Counted from the stretch's first letter, positions 32,432 to 44,115 are shown. The stretch is 64,000 nucleotides of DNA from Serripes groenlandicus (GCA_031761405.1 JASEVX010000011.1:18211106-18275105); one strand, 5' to 3'. Notes: a model not told the origin generated them from the sequence alone. A program made the numbers and translations.

Positions 32432-32642
32432 TAACTCTTTCAGCGCCGAATTGTTTAAAGTAGACTCTTCCATGTTTAAAATTGGGCGTCCCCACTTCTC
32501 TTGTAATAGGGGTTTTGAATATTGTTATAACTAAAAGGAAAACAATACTGATTTCAGGTGAGACAGCTCGTTACGAGCTGAATCACCTGAATCTTTATTG
32601 TTTGAACACACTTCAATATTGCCTTAGGCGCTGAAAGAGTTA
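32432..32642. mobile_element. MITE-3 family copy, complete
   Basis: Fold-back element with termini TAACTCTTTCAGCGCCGAATTG and AGGCGCTGAAAGAGTTAA. Internally it carries the palindrome CAGCTCGTTACGAGCTG at about 32,566-32,582. Confidence 0.85.
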
Positions 32643-32682
32643 AAGCACGTCAGTCGGAAAGGGGTCCAGCGATCAATGATTG

Positions 32683-32905
32683 ATTTGATTGATTAGGGAT
32701 TAACGCCGTTTTCAACAATTGTTTAGTCATATCACAGCAATCAAATGACTTACTCGCATATTTCCTGGCTTTCCCACACCAGTACACCACACAACATAGT
32801 TTCCAAGCAACTGGCTGCTTTTCTACATAGACTGTTAATCAGCCCATCGATGAAAGACGAATGACGCATCAATGACTCATCAGAGTCCTACATGTTCATC
32901 GACTG
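32683..32905 (-). mobile_element. SINE of the AATC-tail family, body only
   Basis: On the minus strand it ends TTGAAAACGGCGTTAATCCC with CTAATCAATC. The body has AAGCAGCCAGTTGCTTGGAAAC and AGTCGATGAACATG. The tRNA head is missing. Confidence 0.75.
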
Positions 32906-32949
32906 TTGAAAAATGGATAAGGAAAGTTTAGCCCAAATAGTTTAACTAT

Positions 32950-33187
32950 GTCTCGACCGCTCCGGTGTTTGTAGTGGTAGAGCGTCAGCCTCGGGTGCGG
33001 GAGGTCGCGGGGTCGATCCCCGGCCGTGTCATACCAAATACTTTAAACAAATGTATGAAAGTCTTTCTATCCTTCTGCACTCCGGAATGTGGTTTCAGGA
33101 TAAATGGACCGGTACTGCTTACTTACTTAGGCAACGCCGTGATATTACTGACAAGTTGTTGAAGGCGGCGTAAAACACCATTAAAAC
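32950..33187 (+). mobile_element. tRNA-derived SINE, near complete
   Basis: Head TCCGGTGTTTGTAGTGGTAGAGCGTCAGCCTCGGG, B box GGGTCGATCCCCGG at about 33,010, then CATACCAAATACTTTAAA, a body with AATGGACCGGTACTGCTTAC, and tail GAAGGCGGCGTAAAACACC then ATTAAAAC. It is the plus-strand relative of the element that seeded the 28-bp array. Confidence 0.85.
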
Positions 33188-33261
33188 AAGCGTATCAACA
33201 CTTTCCCTATACGAAGACTAAAGTAATAAAGAACTTTGAAAAGACAATGGCAAAATGTTCT

Positions 33262-34254
33262 ATATAGAGATGTTTATTATATACCTACTATGAATCAAAG
33301 TATTTGATTGGACGAGAAGCAGTCACGTGTGATTCAATAAAAAATGACTATTTGACTCCTTTTCGCTTTTATTCTAAAATTCAGGTCCAATAGTCAATTT
33401 TCGAGTCAATAGTTCATCTGTTATGACGTTATTGTTTAAAATGACGTCATGCACGTGCATAACCAACATTTTAACGCGCGTTATAATTTTATAAATAAAC
33501 TAGTTAAATTAAGCGTTTTTCATGAAGATATATAATAAAACAGCTATTTACTCCCTTTGAGTTCAATGGTAAAAAACTATTCTTCCTCGCAAATGACTAT
33601 TGACCCGAAATAGAGAACTATTGACCTCGACTTCGTCTCGGTCAATAGTTCTCTATTTCGGGTCAATAGTCATTCACTTGGAAGAATAGTTTTTCACTAT
33701 TGACCTCAAGAGGAGTAAATAGCTGTATATTATTATATACCTACTATGAATCAAAGTATTTGATTGGACGAGAAGCAGTCACGTGTGATTCAATAAAAAA
33801 TGACTATTTGACTCCTTTTCGCTTTTATTCTAAAATTCAGGTCCAATAGTCCATTTTCGAGTCAATAGGTCATCTGTTATGACGTTATTGTTTGAAATGA
33901 CGTCATGCACGTGCATAACCAACATTTTAAAGCGCGTGGCATGTAACAGTATACTGCATTCTTGCTGCATTTACAATAATAATCCTGTGTTAGAATCTAC
34001 ATTTATGTTACATACATTTACCCAATTAAAATGATGACAGCAATGTTATAAATAAACTAGTTAAATTATGCGTTTTTCATGAAGATATATAATAAAACAG
34101 CTATTTACTCCCTTTGAGTTCAATGGTGAAAAAACTATTCTTCCTCGCAAATGACTATTGACCCGAAATAGAGAACTATTGACCTCGACTTCGTCTCGGT
34201 CAATAGTTCTCTATTTCGGGTCAATAGTCATTCACTTGGAAGAATAGTTTTTGG
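33262..34254. repeat. Tandem pair of units, each with a long fold-back element
   Basis: Unit 1 (33,262-33,730) and unit 2 (33,731-34,254) share GAATCAAAGTATTTGATTGG, GACGTCATGCACGTGC and a fold-back of about 190 bp bounded by ACAGCTATTTACTCC / GGAGTAAATAGCTGT. Its central stem is 35 bp, 33,592-33,626 with 33,640-33,674, and is repeated at 34,150-34,184 with 34,198-34,232. Unit 2 has about 117 bp of extra sequence at 33,940-34,050 and loses the outer right arm at 34,253. Confidence 0.88.
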
Positions 34255-36420
34255 ACGGTACCCCTTAGGGTACTGTCTATAGTCATGTGCATTTTGAGAA
34301 ATCGTACAACTGTTGGCTCCCCGACTATAAACAGAACGACAGTGTAAAGCTGGGAGCCGAAAAAGAGGGATTTGTTTAACCGTCAACAAAAAAGTAGTGT
34401 CAATTATCAGGCAATAAAACTGCCTTTTCGAAAACCTTGGTGAATCAAGATATCTGAATATTGAAAAAAGACTGTAAAAAGGAAGCATTAGTGGTTGAAA
34501 GTTGAAGTAGAATGTTTACAATATTGAGTTGAAGTTTGAATAAATATATTCATAATTAATGTATGAATATATACCAATTTGTTTTAATGTTCAATCATAA
34601 AGAATATACTTTTTAGAAACGAAATAATCAGAAGTGATTTTTGGTTGGTAGTATTAACAATAATGTCAAACGCGTCGATGAAAAACTATCTCCCAATTAA
34701 TTATCTAGCCAATCGATTCATTTTACTGAAAGAGATGGTAAGGAACGACAACTCTGCGAAGGAGAACTTGCAACTTCCGTTCAAAATGAAAGTAGAAATC
34801 TGACAAGCTGTTGTTATTGTTTTTGTGGAGAAAAGACACATGAAGTTTTATATTGAGGAAGACTGACATGAAAGAAATGGGTGCATGTTCATTTAGTCAT
34901 CAATCCGTAAAACGTTCGAGGTAGGTCTGTCAATTAAACTGTAATTTGGAGTGGAAAACTTTTTTTTTTTTCGCCCTGTGCTGTATCGTAACCGAATATG
35001 AAAATAAGCTCGCATGTATTTCACGTATGTCTGAAAATAGCCCAATTCCTGTAGACATTCGCTTGTTCGTTTTATCATTTGACATCTGTTAATTATTTAA
35101 AAAGGGTGGCATATGAAGGAAAATGAAAAATAAAAAATAAATGAAGGACTTCGGAGACTTCGTACATATATTGTACAAGTGTATCATCGTTCTTGTATGT
35201 ATACACTATTTAGGCTCATTTAAGGACTTTTAAAGTGGTTAAGTGATGTGAAAACTGCTTTCAAACTTAAGTGTGTACAGTTATTTGTATTGATGATATT
35301 ATGTATACAAGTTTTATTATTGAAAAGAATGAAGAAATACAATGTATATTGATAAATGAATTTTCCAGATTTTGTCTATACTTAGATGGAGCATATGCAT
35401 GATGCTTTGCCAAAAATGTTATTCAATTAATGCACAAAAACATAGGTATATTTGTGTACGTATGTTATAAATTGTCTAGTGAATCCATGTCTAACTGACA
35501 CTTTGCCTTGGCGTCATTTATAAAGTTATATTGACATAAAAGTAGTGAGGCTACGCTGTTTCTAGGTCTAAATTACATGTGTATGGTCAGTTAAGACTGG
35601 TGAGACTGCATAATATGATACATAGGCTCCTCCGAGTCTTCACTGGATACAGATGCATTATAACCCCAAATAACTTAATGCCGATCAATAATTGCAAAGT
35701 ATCTATTATAAACGGACTATTTTATTATTCAAATCATAGCATACATATATATTGATAAAAATGGTTTTGTGCAGACATGTATACACATCTTGATTTTATT
35801 TTTATTGTGCAATCAGTAACTGTATGTATTTTTGTTTCGTTTCAGATCATGGAAATGTTGACAGATTATAATGCGCAGCATTACTTGTGAAGAAGATTCA
35901 TAATGTCAGTGTATGGGACATTTTTACAACCAACTTTTATGTATTGGAAAAGTTGGGGTATATTTACTGTTATTTCCGGTTTCGTTTTTAGTTGAATCAG
36001 AGAAATAAAAGACAAATGGCAAGTCCTTGACGCAACAAAACGGGTAGAAAACAAAAACAAAACGACGTTTATGACATTCTTCAAAGATGGTAACAGCAGC
36101 GAGTCGTTGTGACAAGTATTCTGAATGAAAGTGTTTGTTTTAACTCGGAAAACAGTATCGGAATGGAATGTTGTAAACGATACAAATACGAATCAAGGAT
36201 GCACAATGAGATCTGTTTTTGTTTACTATAATACAGGAAGATAACTGTGTAATTAACTATAATTACTATGAACAAGACATTCAAGTAAATCATTTTGAGC
36301 TATAACACAGCCTTCCAGGAAGACACTTGTACATGATAACTAACATTAAGTAGATCATTTTGAACTACATATTGTGTCACACAGGGTGAACCTGTTGAAA
36401 ATTTTGATCAGGCAGATCAT
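34255..36420. other. Unassigned 2.2-kb stretch
   Basis: AT-rich, with no domain I recognise. Short open frames exist but none has a supporting splice site, motif or homologue in the window. A pyrimidine tract and CAG at 35,838-35,845 followed by a 13-codon frame could be a terminal exon; the evidence is too thin to call. Confidence 0.4.
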
Positions 36421-36425
36421 TTGTT

Positions 36426-36508
36426 TTGTTAAATGACCCAAGATGTAAAAGGTTTGTTAAATGACCCAAGATGTAAAAGGTTTGTTAAATGACCCAAGAT
36501 GTAAAACT
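36426..36508. repeat. Three tandem copies of a 28-bp sequence
   Basis: TTTGTTAAATGACCCAAGATG plus TAAAAGG, three times in a row without differences except at the outer edges. Unrelated to the 28-bp SINE-derived array. Confidence 0.9.
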
Positions 36509-36544
36509 GTAAGTTTACTAGCATTTGTCAACAGTAAGAGGCAT

Positions 36545-36670
36545 GAGTAAAAAGCATTGTGACAAAAGGAGAAATTGCTCGTATGGAGCAATTTCTTCTT
36601 CTACTTCCATGTTTTCAAAAAGCTGTCTGCTGCAAAGGCGTCAGAAAGTGTCTATTTGAGGGAAAGGGTG
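36545..36670. mobile_element. MITE-2 family right half
   Basis: GGAGAAATTGCTCGTATGGAGC, CTGTCTGCTGCAAAGGCGTCAG and the end GAGGGAAAGGGTG. The left terminus is missing. Confidence 0.65.
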
Positions 36671-36684
36671 ATTGAAATATTATA

Positions 36685-38043
36685 ATTAGCTCCTCTGGCT
36701 GAAAGCTAGTCGAGCTTATGTCATGGCGAATTGTCCGTCGTGCATGCGTTAATGTTTTGCTTCAAACGACTTCTCCTACCTAACCACTTGACCAATTAAG
36801 ATGAAACTTCCTAGGAAGCATCCTCTTAATGTCCTCTACTAAATTCATTCAAATTTTTTGGATCCATGCAAAATTCTGGTTTCCATGGCAACCAAATTAA
36901 AAAAATAGGGAAAAAGGTTCTCCTCCGAAAGTGTCAGGCCGATTTTCAAATAATTTTGTAGAAATGTTCCTTGGGTGACCCTCTATCAGATTCCTTCAAG
37001 CCAAGTTGATTGGTAGAAAAACATGCTGGCCAGGGGGCGGGGCATTTTGCCTTATATGGCTATAGTGAAAACTTAAAATATCTTTACCTCAAAAAGTGTT
37101 TGGCAAATTTTCAAATCATTTTGTAGAAATGTTCCTTGGGAGACCCTCTATCAGATTCCTTCAAGCCATGTTGATTAGTCAAAAACATGGCCATCAGAGT
37201 GTGGGGTTATTTTGCTGAATATGGCTATAGTGAAAACTTAAAAAAATCTTCTTCTCCGAAAGTCCAGCCGATTTTCAAATAATCTTGTAGAAATGTTCCT
37301 TGTGTGACCCTCTATCAGATTCCTTCAAGCCAAGTTGGTTGGACGAAAAACATTGTCGCCAGGGGAGCGGGGCTAATTTGCCTTATATGGCTATAATGTA
37401 AAATTAAAATATCTTTACCTCAAAAAGTGTTTGGCAAATTTTCAAATAATTTTGTAGAAATGTTCCTTGGGAGACCTTCTGTCAGATTCCTTCAAGCCAT
37501 GTTGATTAGTGGAAAACTATGGCTGCCAGGGGGCGGGGCTATTTTGCCTTATATGGCTATAGTGAAAACTTAAAAAATCTTCTCCTCCGAAAGTTTCAGG
37601 CAAATTTTCAAATAATTTTGTAGAAATGTTCCTTGGGTGACCCTCTATCAGATCCTTCAAGCCATGTTGATTAGTCGAAAAACATGGCCGTCAGAGGCTG
37701 GGGCTATTTTGCCGTATATGGCTATAGTGAAAACTTAAAAAATCTTCTCCTCCGATAGTGTCCAGCTGATTCAAGCCAAGTTGATTGGTCGAAAAGTATG
37801 GCTGCCAGGGTGCGGGGCTATTTTGCCTTATATGGCTATAGTGAAAACTTAAAAAATCTTCTACGAAAGTTTCGGGCTGATTTTCAAATAATTTTGTAGA
37901 AATGTTCCTAGGATGGTCCTCTATCAGATTCCTTCAACAATGTTGATTGGTCAAAAACATGGCCATCAGGGGGCGGGGCTGTTTGAAAATTAAATTTTTG
38001 CCTAATGGCCGTGGAGCGATACTGGCCCTCTTGGGCCTCTTGT
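36685..38043 (+). mobile_element. Long dispersed element with about seven internal units of about 165 bp
   Basis: Opens with GCTCCTCTGGCTGAAAGCTAGTCGAG and a GTCGTGCATGCGTTAA segment. It then has units marked by TATGGCTATAGTGAAAACTTAAA at about 37,050, 37,212, 37,380, 37,548, 37,715 and 37,828, each followed by TTTTGTAGAAATGTTCCT. It closes with CTCTTGGGCCTCTTGTTTT. No coding frame. I know this type as a common molluscan non-autonomous repeat, but cannot name the superfamily. Confidence 0.8.
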
Positions 38044-38460
38044 TTTTTAAATCTAATCAAAGCTTTCTCTGTCTATTTTCCATAGAGTACTGGTACATGT
38101 TCATAAGAAGAATTAATTTCACAATGAAATTATTGATCACAAAAGGAAAAAGCACATTATGAGATTTAACTTCTGACATAAAGTTTAAAGATTTTCTATT
38201 GCATCATTATTGTCTACAGCCTATATACATTCAAAGGTCAGTTTACTATTTTTTTCTATGTATATTCAAGTTGATATGTACTCATCATGCAACAGAATTT
38301 ACATGTACAAAATATGTCCCCAATTGTTCAATTTTTGAACATAGTAATGGGAAGAAAAAAAAAAAAAAAACTTTACCCAAATTTAACCAATCTACAGCAG
38401 ACAACTTTGAAAATATCTTTGCAAGCTCACTTTGGTACAGCATGTTTCCTATTTTATTAC
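38044..38460. other. Unassigned stretch
   Basis: Contains a poly-A run at about 38,356-38,370. No gene or repeat copy recognised, apart from the 12-bp target site of the following SINE at its end. Confidence 0.45.
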
Positions 38461-38728
38461 TCAGTTTACCGTAGCTCAGTCAGTAGAGACATGGGCTGTT
38501 AATCCAGGGGTTGTGAGTTCGAACACCAGCTTGGCCTACATTCCTTTCAACATTTGACATGACTACCACCTTTCAGACTATGTGGAAAAGCAGCCAGTTG
38601 CTTGGAAAGAATGTTGTGTGAAGTACTGGTATGAGAAAGCCAAGAAACATATGAGTAGTTGAACTGGCTGCCGTGATATGACTGAAAGATTGATGAAAAT
38701 GGTGTTAAACCCCAATTAATCAATCAAA
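38461..38728 (+). mobile_element. Full-length tRNA-derived SINE with 12-bp target-site duplication
   Basis: Head with A box TAGCTCAGTCAG (about 38,472) and B box GAGTTCGAACACC (about 38,515), body AAGCAGCCAGTTGCTTGGAAAG, tail GTGTTAAACCCC with AATTAATCAATCAAA. It is flanked by CTATTTTATTAC at 38,449-38,460 and again at 38,729-38,740. Confidence 0.92.
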
Positions 38729-38906
38729 CTATTTTATTACCTAATACTTTGAGACTTGGAAAACTTGTTCATCTAATATCCTTCTTCTCATTGTATACTA
38801 AATAGGCTGAGTGTAGCCTATTTGTTGGGGTAAAAAGTATAAATTTTGATGTATTTTGGTTGTATTAGATAATTGGACATTGTTGGTTAAGTTACAGGTC
38901 AATTTG

Positions 38907-39013
38907 ACAGAAAATCCACGGGAGAAATGTGTCTATCCTTGTCAGCCTGTGTGGCATGCTTAGGCTGATCCGGATCGATACTTTACGCGGAGTCCACAAT
39001 GTTGGTTTGCTCA
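38907..39013. mobile_element. MITE-1 family, right half only
   Basis: AGAAAATCCACGGGAGAAAT, GGCATGCTTAGGCTGATCCGG, CGGAGTCCACAATGTTGG. It stops at GTTTGCTCAAA. Confidence 0.75.
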
Positions 39014-39019
39014 AATTAA

Positions 39020-40060
39020 AGGAAAATATAGTTAACACTCTGGAAGCCGCATGTTTTACTTGAGCATGTTGAAATTTTCTCAGAATATTTGCTTGTATGA
39101 TATCTAGCCTAAGTTCGAATATGTGTCAGATCCAGTAAAGAACTAGGTCACTTAGCCAAACACTGTAGAAAAATCTTGTTAACGCTATAGACACTGCATT
39201 TTTGTATTGAGCATTTTGAAACCTTGTCAGAAAGTTTGTATTGATGATAGGCCAATTTCAAATATTGGTTATTTTGGATAAAACATTAGGGCACTAAGCC
39301 AAGTTGGAGGAAAACATTTGCTTAACCTTTTCCCTCATATAGACGCGTTCTGACGCCTCTGCTTCAGATGGCTTTGTGAAAACATAGAGACAAAAGAAGA
39401 AATTACTCAAAACAAGCAATTTCTCCTTTTGCCACAATGTTTTCCACTTTTAGTCATAGGTTATCCATTCAATTATAGAGGTTTTGTATCAATTGACAAA
39501 ATATGTTCAAAGTCGTCTGCTGCAGAATTGTCGTATGAGGGAAAGGGTTAAGACTCTGGAAGCGGCACTTTTAGCTTGAGCATGCTGAAACTTTGTCAGA
39601 ATGATTGTTTTTATTATATTTATTTTGAATATGGGTAATGTTTGTTAAAAAATTAGGTCACTATGCCAAGTTGTAGGACAATCTTGATTTAACAATTAAG
39701 AGACCACAATTTTGACTTTAGCGGCTTGAAACTTTGTCAGACAGTTTTTCTTGATGATATACTGGCCAATTTAGACATTGGTCATGTTGAGTAAAAAAAT
39801 AGGTCCCTTGATCAAATTTAAGAAAAATCTTGTTAATGCTCTGGAAGCCGTGTTTTTAACTCTAGCATGATGAAACTTTACCAGAATGTTTATCTTGATG
39901 ATATTGAGGCTAACTTCGAATATGGTCTGGCTAAAAACTAGGTCACTAGGCCAATATTGAGAACTATTTTGTAAACACTGTAGTCACCACATTTCTCTCA
40001 AATGTTCCTTGCGTGCCTGTAGTCACCACATTTCTCTCAAATGTTCCTTGCGTGCCTCTT
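39020..40060 (+). mobile_element. Degraded units of the about 150-bp tandem-bearing element
   Basis: Worn repeats of TAACACTCTGGAAGCC..GAGCATG.TGAAA.TTT.TCAGAATGTTTG, TAGGTCACTAGGCCAA. They occur at about 39,030, 39,180, 39,550, 39,690 and 39,830. A MITE-2 sits between at 39,325-39,551. A perfect 42-bp tandem duplication (GTAGTCACCACATTTCTCTC..CGTGCCT) is at about 39,975-40,057. Confidence 0.65.
39325..39551. mobile_element. MITE-2 family copy, complete
   Basis: TTAACCTTTTCCCTCATATAG to CGTATGAGGGAAAGGGTTAAG. Very similar in length and core to the copies at 1,924, 46,879 and 54,026. Confidence 0.85.
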
Positions 40061-40456
40061 TACTAAGAGTGTTAAAATTAAGTTGATTCTTTAGATACTA
40101 TAGATAATAAATAGCTTTGCTATAGGTACTATGTTACCCTTGCTACACTACAGACACATGTTGTCTAATCTTCAACAGATGGATGGTATGAGAAATTTCG
40201 ACAGTTTTCTCAATGTTTTATTGACTTTTAGTTTCATCAATACAGATTTACCAATATCTTTAGTTAAACATTTTCAAATCATCTGCTGTAGGGTTTATCA
40301 ATGTGATAAATTACCTATCACAAATGTGATTGTTTATCTAACTGTATCTACTGTCTACAAGTCAAGAGTTTAATTATAGATCTCTGGAAATAAGGGGTTA
40401 ACCCTGTCTTAAATAAATGTTTGAACTGTATGCATTTTTGCTTTTTTGTTTACATT

Positions 40457-41491
40457 TTTAGCTCGTCTGATTTTTTGAAAAAAAAAGACGAGCTATTGTC
40501 GTCACTTGATCGTCGGCGTTGGTTAAGTTTTGCGTTTAGCTCACTTACATGGAAACTATTAAACATAATACTTTGAAACTTGGAAAACTTGTTCATCTAA
40601 TACCCTTCTTCACATTGAATGCTAAAGATACTGAGTTTGACCTTATTTTTGGGGTAAAAATCATGATTTTGGTGGTTTTTGGTTGACTTTGAGATTTGAT
40701 CAAAGCTCCCTCATTTTTTGTTAGATTGATTTCAAATTGTGCACACATATTTCATAAATAATATACTTCAACATGTCAAATGGGATTTTGGGTCAAACAT
40801 TTGGATTTTTTGCTTTTTCATTTCTTGTATTTTTAGCTATTGTGATCACATTTTGTCCGGCGTCCGTCCGTCGTGCGTCGTCAACATTTGAGCTTGTTTA
40901 CACTCTACGGGCTACATTTTGTATCCAATCTTCATGAAAGTTTATCAGAATGTTCATCTCCATAAAACCTTGAAAAAGTTCGAAACTGGGCCATATGAGG
41001 TCAACAACTAGGTCACTAGGTCGAATTGAAGGGAAATCTTGTTAACACTCTGGAGGCCACATTTTCAACTTGAGCATGTTGAAACTTTATCAGAATGTTT
41101 GTCTTGATGATATGTAGGTCAAGTTCGAACATGGGTCACGTCGGGTCAAAAAATAGTTCACTAGGTCAAATTGAGGGAAAATCTTGTTAACACTCCAGAG
41201 GTCGCAATTTTTATATAAGCAGTTTGAAATTTTGTCAGAATGTTTGTCTTAAAAATATCTAGGTCAAGTTCGAATATGGGTTATGCTGGGTCAAAAACTA
41301 GGTCACTAGGCCAAATTGAAGGAAAATCTTGTTAACACTTTGGATGCCGCATTTTTTGCTTCAGCAGCTTGAAATTTGGTCAGAATGTTTGTCTTAAAGA
41401 TATCTAGGTCAAGTTCAAATATGGGTTATATTGGGTCAGAAACTAGGTATCAGACGAGCGTCAGGCACCCGCAGGCGGTGCTCTTGTTTGA
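40457..41491 (+). mobile_element. Long dispersed element with internal about 150-bp tandem units
   Basis: Head TTTTAGCTCGTCTGATTTTTTG with inverted AAAAAGACGAGCTATTG, then a second head-like segment at about 40,830 (TTTTAGCTATTGTGATCACA, GTCCGGCGTCCGTCCGTCGTG). Three to four units follow, each with AGGTCACTAGG.CAAATTGA, AATCTTGTTAACACT, GTCAGAATGTTTGTCTT and TATCTAGGTCAAGTTCGAA. It ends CAGACGAGCGTCAGGCACCC..GGTGCTCTTGTTT. No coding sequence. Confidence 0.75.
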
Positions 41492-41562
41492 AATTATGTG
41501 ACTTGTGTTGTAACCTTCCAAAAAATAGAACAGTTGACCATCTTTTTCCCCCTCATACAATG

Positions 41563-41650
41563 GGTACCGTCCTACAGCACTTTCAGTGCTTTGATTCACT
41601 ATTGCCCTCAAGAGTAGTACATAGCTGTATAATATATCTATAGGTGCTAC
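41563..41650. mobile_element. Remnant of the fold-back seen at 33.5 kb
   Basis: TTCACTATTGCCCTCAAGAG followed by TAGTACATAGCTGTATAATAT matches the right arm at 33,704-33,733. Confidence 0.55.
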
Positions 41651-42030
41651 CTATTTACGAAAAAACGCAAGATAATTATAAACAAAAATTAAAGAACATA
41701 CTTTGGCCATACAAAAAGGATTTATAAGTAATTGACTAGACAATAATAATGTTAATGTCATGTTTCTTGCATTATCAAAACATATTTGGAATTCGTATTG
41801 CTGTCGTCTATTATTACGAACAGAAAATAATAAAGTAAAAACTTTCAGAAAATCAAGGAATACATTTATAATGAACGAGGTTAAAACATGAGGGCCAAGA
41901 TGATCCTTAATCGATCAACTGCATTATGGTAAAGAAGCAAATAGATCAGCCCTTTTCTGATGCCATCTGGCGACTACCTTTTTCAACCAGTCAATATGAC
42001 TGGAACAAATTATGTAAGGGGTCACATTTC
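41651..42030. other. Unassigned stretch
   Basis: No supported feature. Confidence 0.5.
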
Positions 42031-42033
42031 TGC

Positions 42034-42155
42034 TAAACCCTTTCCCTATTAGAGACAGTTTCTGAGGCCTATGCAACAGACGATTTAGGAAAAGATTGTC
42101 ACCAAAAGAACAATTGCTCCTTATGAGAAAGTTATCCTTTTGCCACAATGTTTGA
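42034..42155. mobile_element. MITE-2 family, left half
   Basis: TAAACCCTTTCCCTATTAGAG, GAGGCCTATGCAACAGACG, then a core hairpin ending TTTTGCCACAATG. No right terminus. Confidence 0.65.
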
Positions 42156-42469
42156 TAAATAATTATACTTTGAATGAGTGTGGTAATAGCTCATGTATAG
42201 GAATTTGGGGTCTTTCATGTTGATACCACTTTTTTTGCGGGAAACGACGTCGCTCCATTGACGTTACGCCAAGATGAAGTGTAACGGAAATGACGTCACG
42301 TCCTTCTTTGGCAACGATACAGTCAAAATTTTGGTTCGGGCGTAGAAGGCTAATGCTGTCGGTTTTTTGATGAACGGGAAAACATATTTATGTTATTATG
42401 TTTTAACTTTTCGTACAAATGTTTATTCCCACATAACACAGCATTTTAATGATCTTAAATATCTATTTT

Positions 42470-42855
42470 AAAAAAAAAATGATTAAAAAGACGACAATAA
42501 TTTTCAATCCGTGTTTTTTCGCTCATTTTATGCATACCCAAAATACCGATTTAAAAAAAAATGATTAAAAAGACGACAATAATTTTCAATCCGTGTTTTT
42601 CTGCTCATTTTATACATACCCAAAATACCGATTTAAAAAAATGATTAAAAAGACGACAATAATTTTCAATCCGTGTTTTTCCGCTCATTTTATACATACC
42701 CAAAATACCGATTTAAAAAAAAAATATTAAAAAGACGACAATAATTTTCAATCCGTGTTTTTCTGCTCATTTTATACATACCCAAAATACCGATTTAAAA
42801 AAATGATTAAAAAGACGACAATAATTTCAATCTGTGTTTTACGTCTGCCTTTTAT
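42470..42855. repeat. Five tandem units of 80-82 bp
   Basis: Units are marked by AAAAAGACGACAATAATTTTC at 42,485, 42,567, 42,647, 42,729 and 42,809. The length difference comes from the poly-A run (6-9 A). Each also has CCGTGTTTTTC.GCTCATTTTAT and ACATACCCAAAATACCGATTT. Confidence 0.92.
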
Positions 42856-42921
42856 ACATATCAAAAATGGCGGCCCCCATGGATTTTTCCAGTTTCATTT
42901 CAGAAAGCTTCATGGGTTATT

Positions 42922-42990
42922 GAAAAAAAAAAAAAAAAAAAAAAAATCTCACACCTGTTAACTATAAGCGAAAAAACCCATTCATGGGTT
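42922..42990. repeat. Poly-A tract and short hairpin
   Basis: An A run of about 24 at 42,922-42,946. A hairpin GCGAAAAAACCCAT / ATGGGTTTTTTTCG follows at 42,968-42,997. Confidence 0.7.
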
Positions 42991-43104
42991 TTTTTCGTAA
43001 TATTTACTTATTGAAAGAGATGTGGCAACAGGAGACATCTCTAATGATTTGTTCAAAATGTCATCACTATCGGTCTGCCGCACCCGCGTCAGAATACATT
43101 TCAA

Positions 43105-43352
43105 CATGAGTCGTTCCGAGAGAAAACCAACATTATGGACTCTGCGTAATGTATCGACCAGATCAGCCTGCGCAATCCGCGCAGGCTAATCCGGGCCGAC
43201 ACATTCCGTCTTAGGGGGGATAGAGGTATAGAGTAATGATTCCTAAAACTGAAAATCCACAGGAGGCAAACAGTGTTTGACCGGGTAAACCTGTGCGGCA
43301 TGCTTAGGCTGATCCGGATCGAGTCCACACTGTTGATTTTTATCGTATGATG
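43105..43352. mobile_element. MITE-1 family copy with damaged right end
   Basis: Starts CATGAGTCGTTCCGAGAGAAAAC. The right arm reads GAGTCCACACTGTTGATTTTTATCG, and the last CGGGACGGCTCA is changed to TATGATGGCTACA. Confidence 0.75.
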
Positions 43353-43858
43353 GCTACATATTGGAAGGGATAAATGTCCGTTTTCGTGGTGAAGGAATGG
43401 AAAAGCAACACTATAGCATTTCACTCACTATCAGCAATCTCTCTTTTTGTCACAATGTTTTCAAAATTTGTATTCTGTAGACCTGTCAAAATGTGCAATC
43501 ATATGATTCAGGTACGAAGAAACATCATGACTTCATTTCAACGGACGCAGCGTATCGTTTAAGCTGTATAGGTATATGTCTTAAACGTGTGTTATCGTTT
43601 TCTAATCTATTTATAGGCATTATATATTTATAAATGCAAATTAGTTTACCATTATGCAGTAACTTTTCCGAGAATTGATAACTGTGAGCGAATGAAGGTC
43701 AAAATGTACTTACGTGCACAATTATCGTGGGCTACATAATTGGAAAATATAATTGAATTATTTCCAAAATATAGACGACTTTTGTTGCCTATGCAGCAGA
43801 TATTTAATAACATTGTCAGAAAAGGGGAAAATGCAAGCAAGGACATTACAATTCAAAC

Positions 43859-44115
43859 TAGGATATCGAGGGCTTGGCGTGAAACGGTTGTAACTTAAAA
43901 CCTATTTTGAAAACCCTGGTTTAGGGGCAATTTTGACCCTTTTGTAAACAATGCAAATTTAGGTGCCATTGCTCAGAACGACCAATGGCACCTAAATTTA
44001 CATTGTTTACCAAGAAAAGTGATTTAACGCTTATAAAGACTTTATGGTGAGGTGATTAACCTTGGTAAAAAAATACCAATTTTAGATACAACTGTTTCAC
44101 GCCAAGCCCTCGATA
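43859..44115. mobile_element. Nested fold-back (MITE-like) element
   Basis: Outer arms AGGATATCGAGGGCTTGGCG..CGTGAAACGGTTGTA and TACAACTGTTTCACG..CGCCAAGCCCTCGATATCCT. An inner perfect pair is TGTAAACAATG..AATTTAGGTGCCATTG (43,945-43,972) and CAATGGCACCTAAATTTACATTGTTTAC written across 43,983-44,010. The middle has no coding capacity. I find no second copy in the window. Confidence 0.88.

Noticed and set aside
34700..34870. Possible cysteine-rich exon (CCYCFCGEKTHEVLY)
   Set aside because: Frames are short, overlap stops and have no splice sites or paralogue in the window; probably chance or an unidentifiable relic.
35838..35890. Possible terminal exon after a pyrimidine tract
   Set aside because: Only 13 codons, with no upstream partner exon identified.
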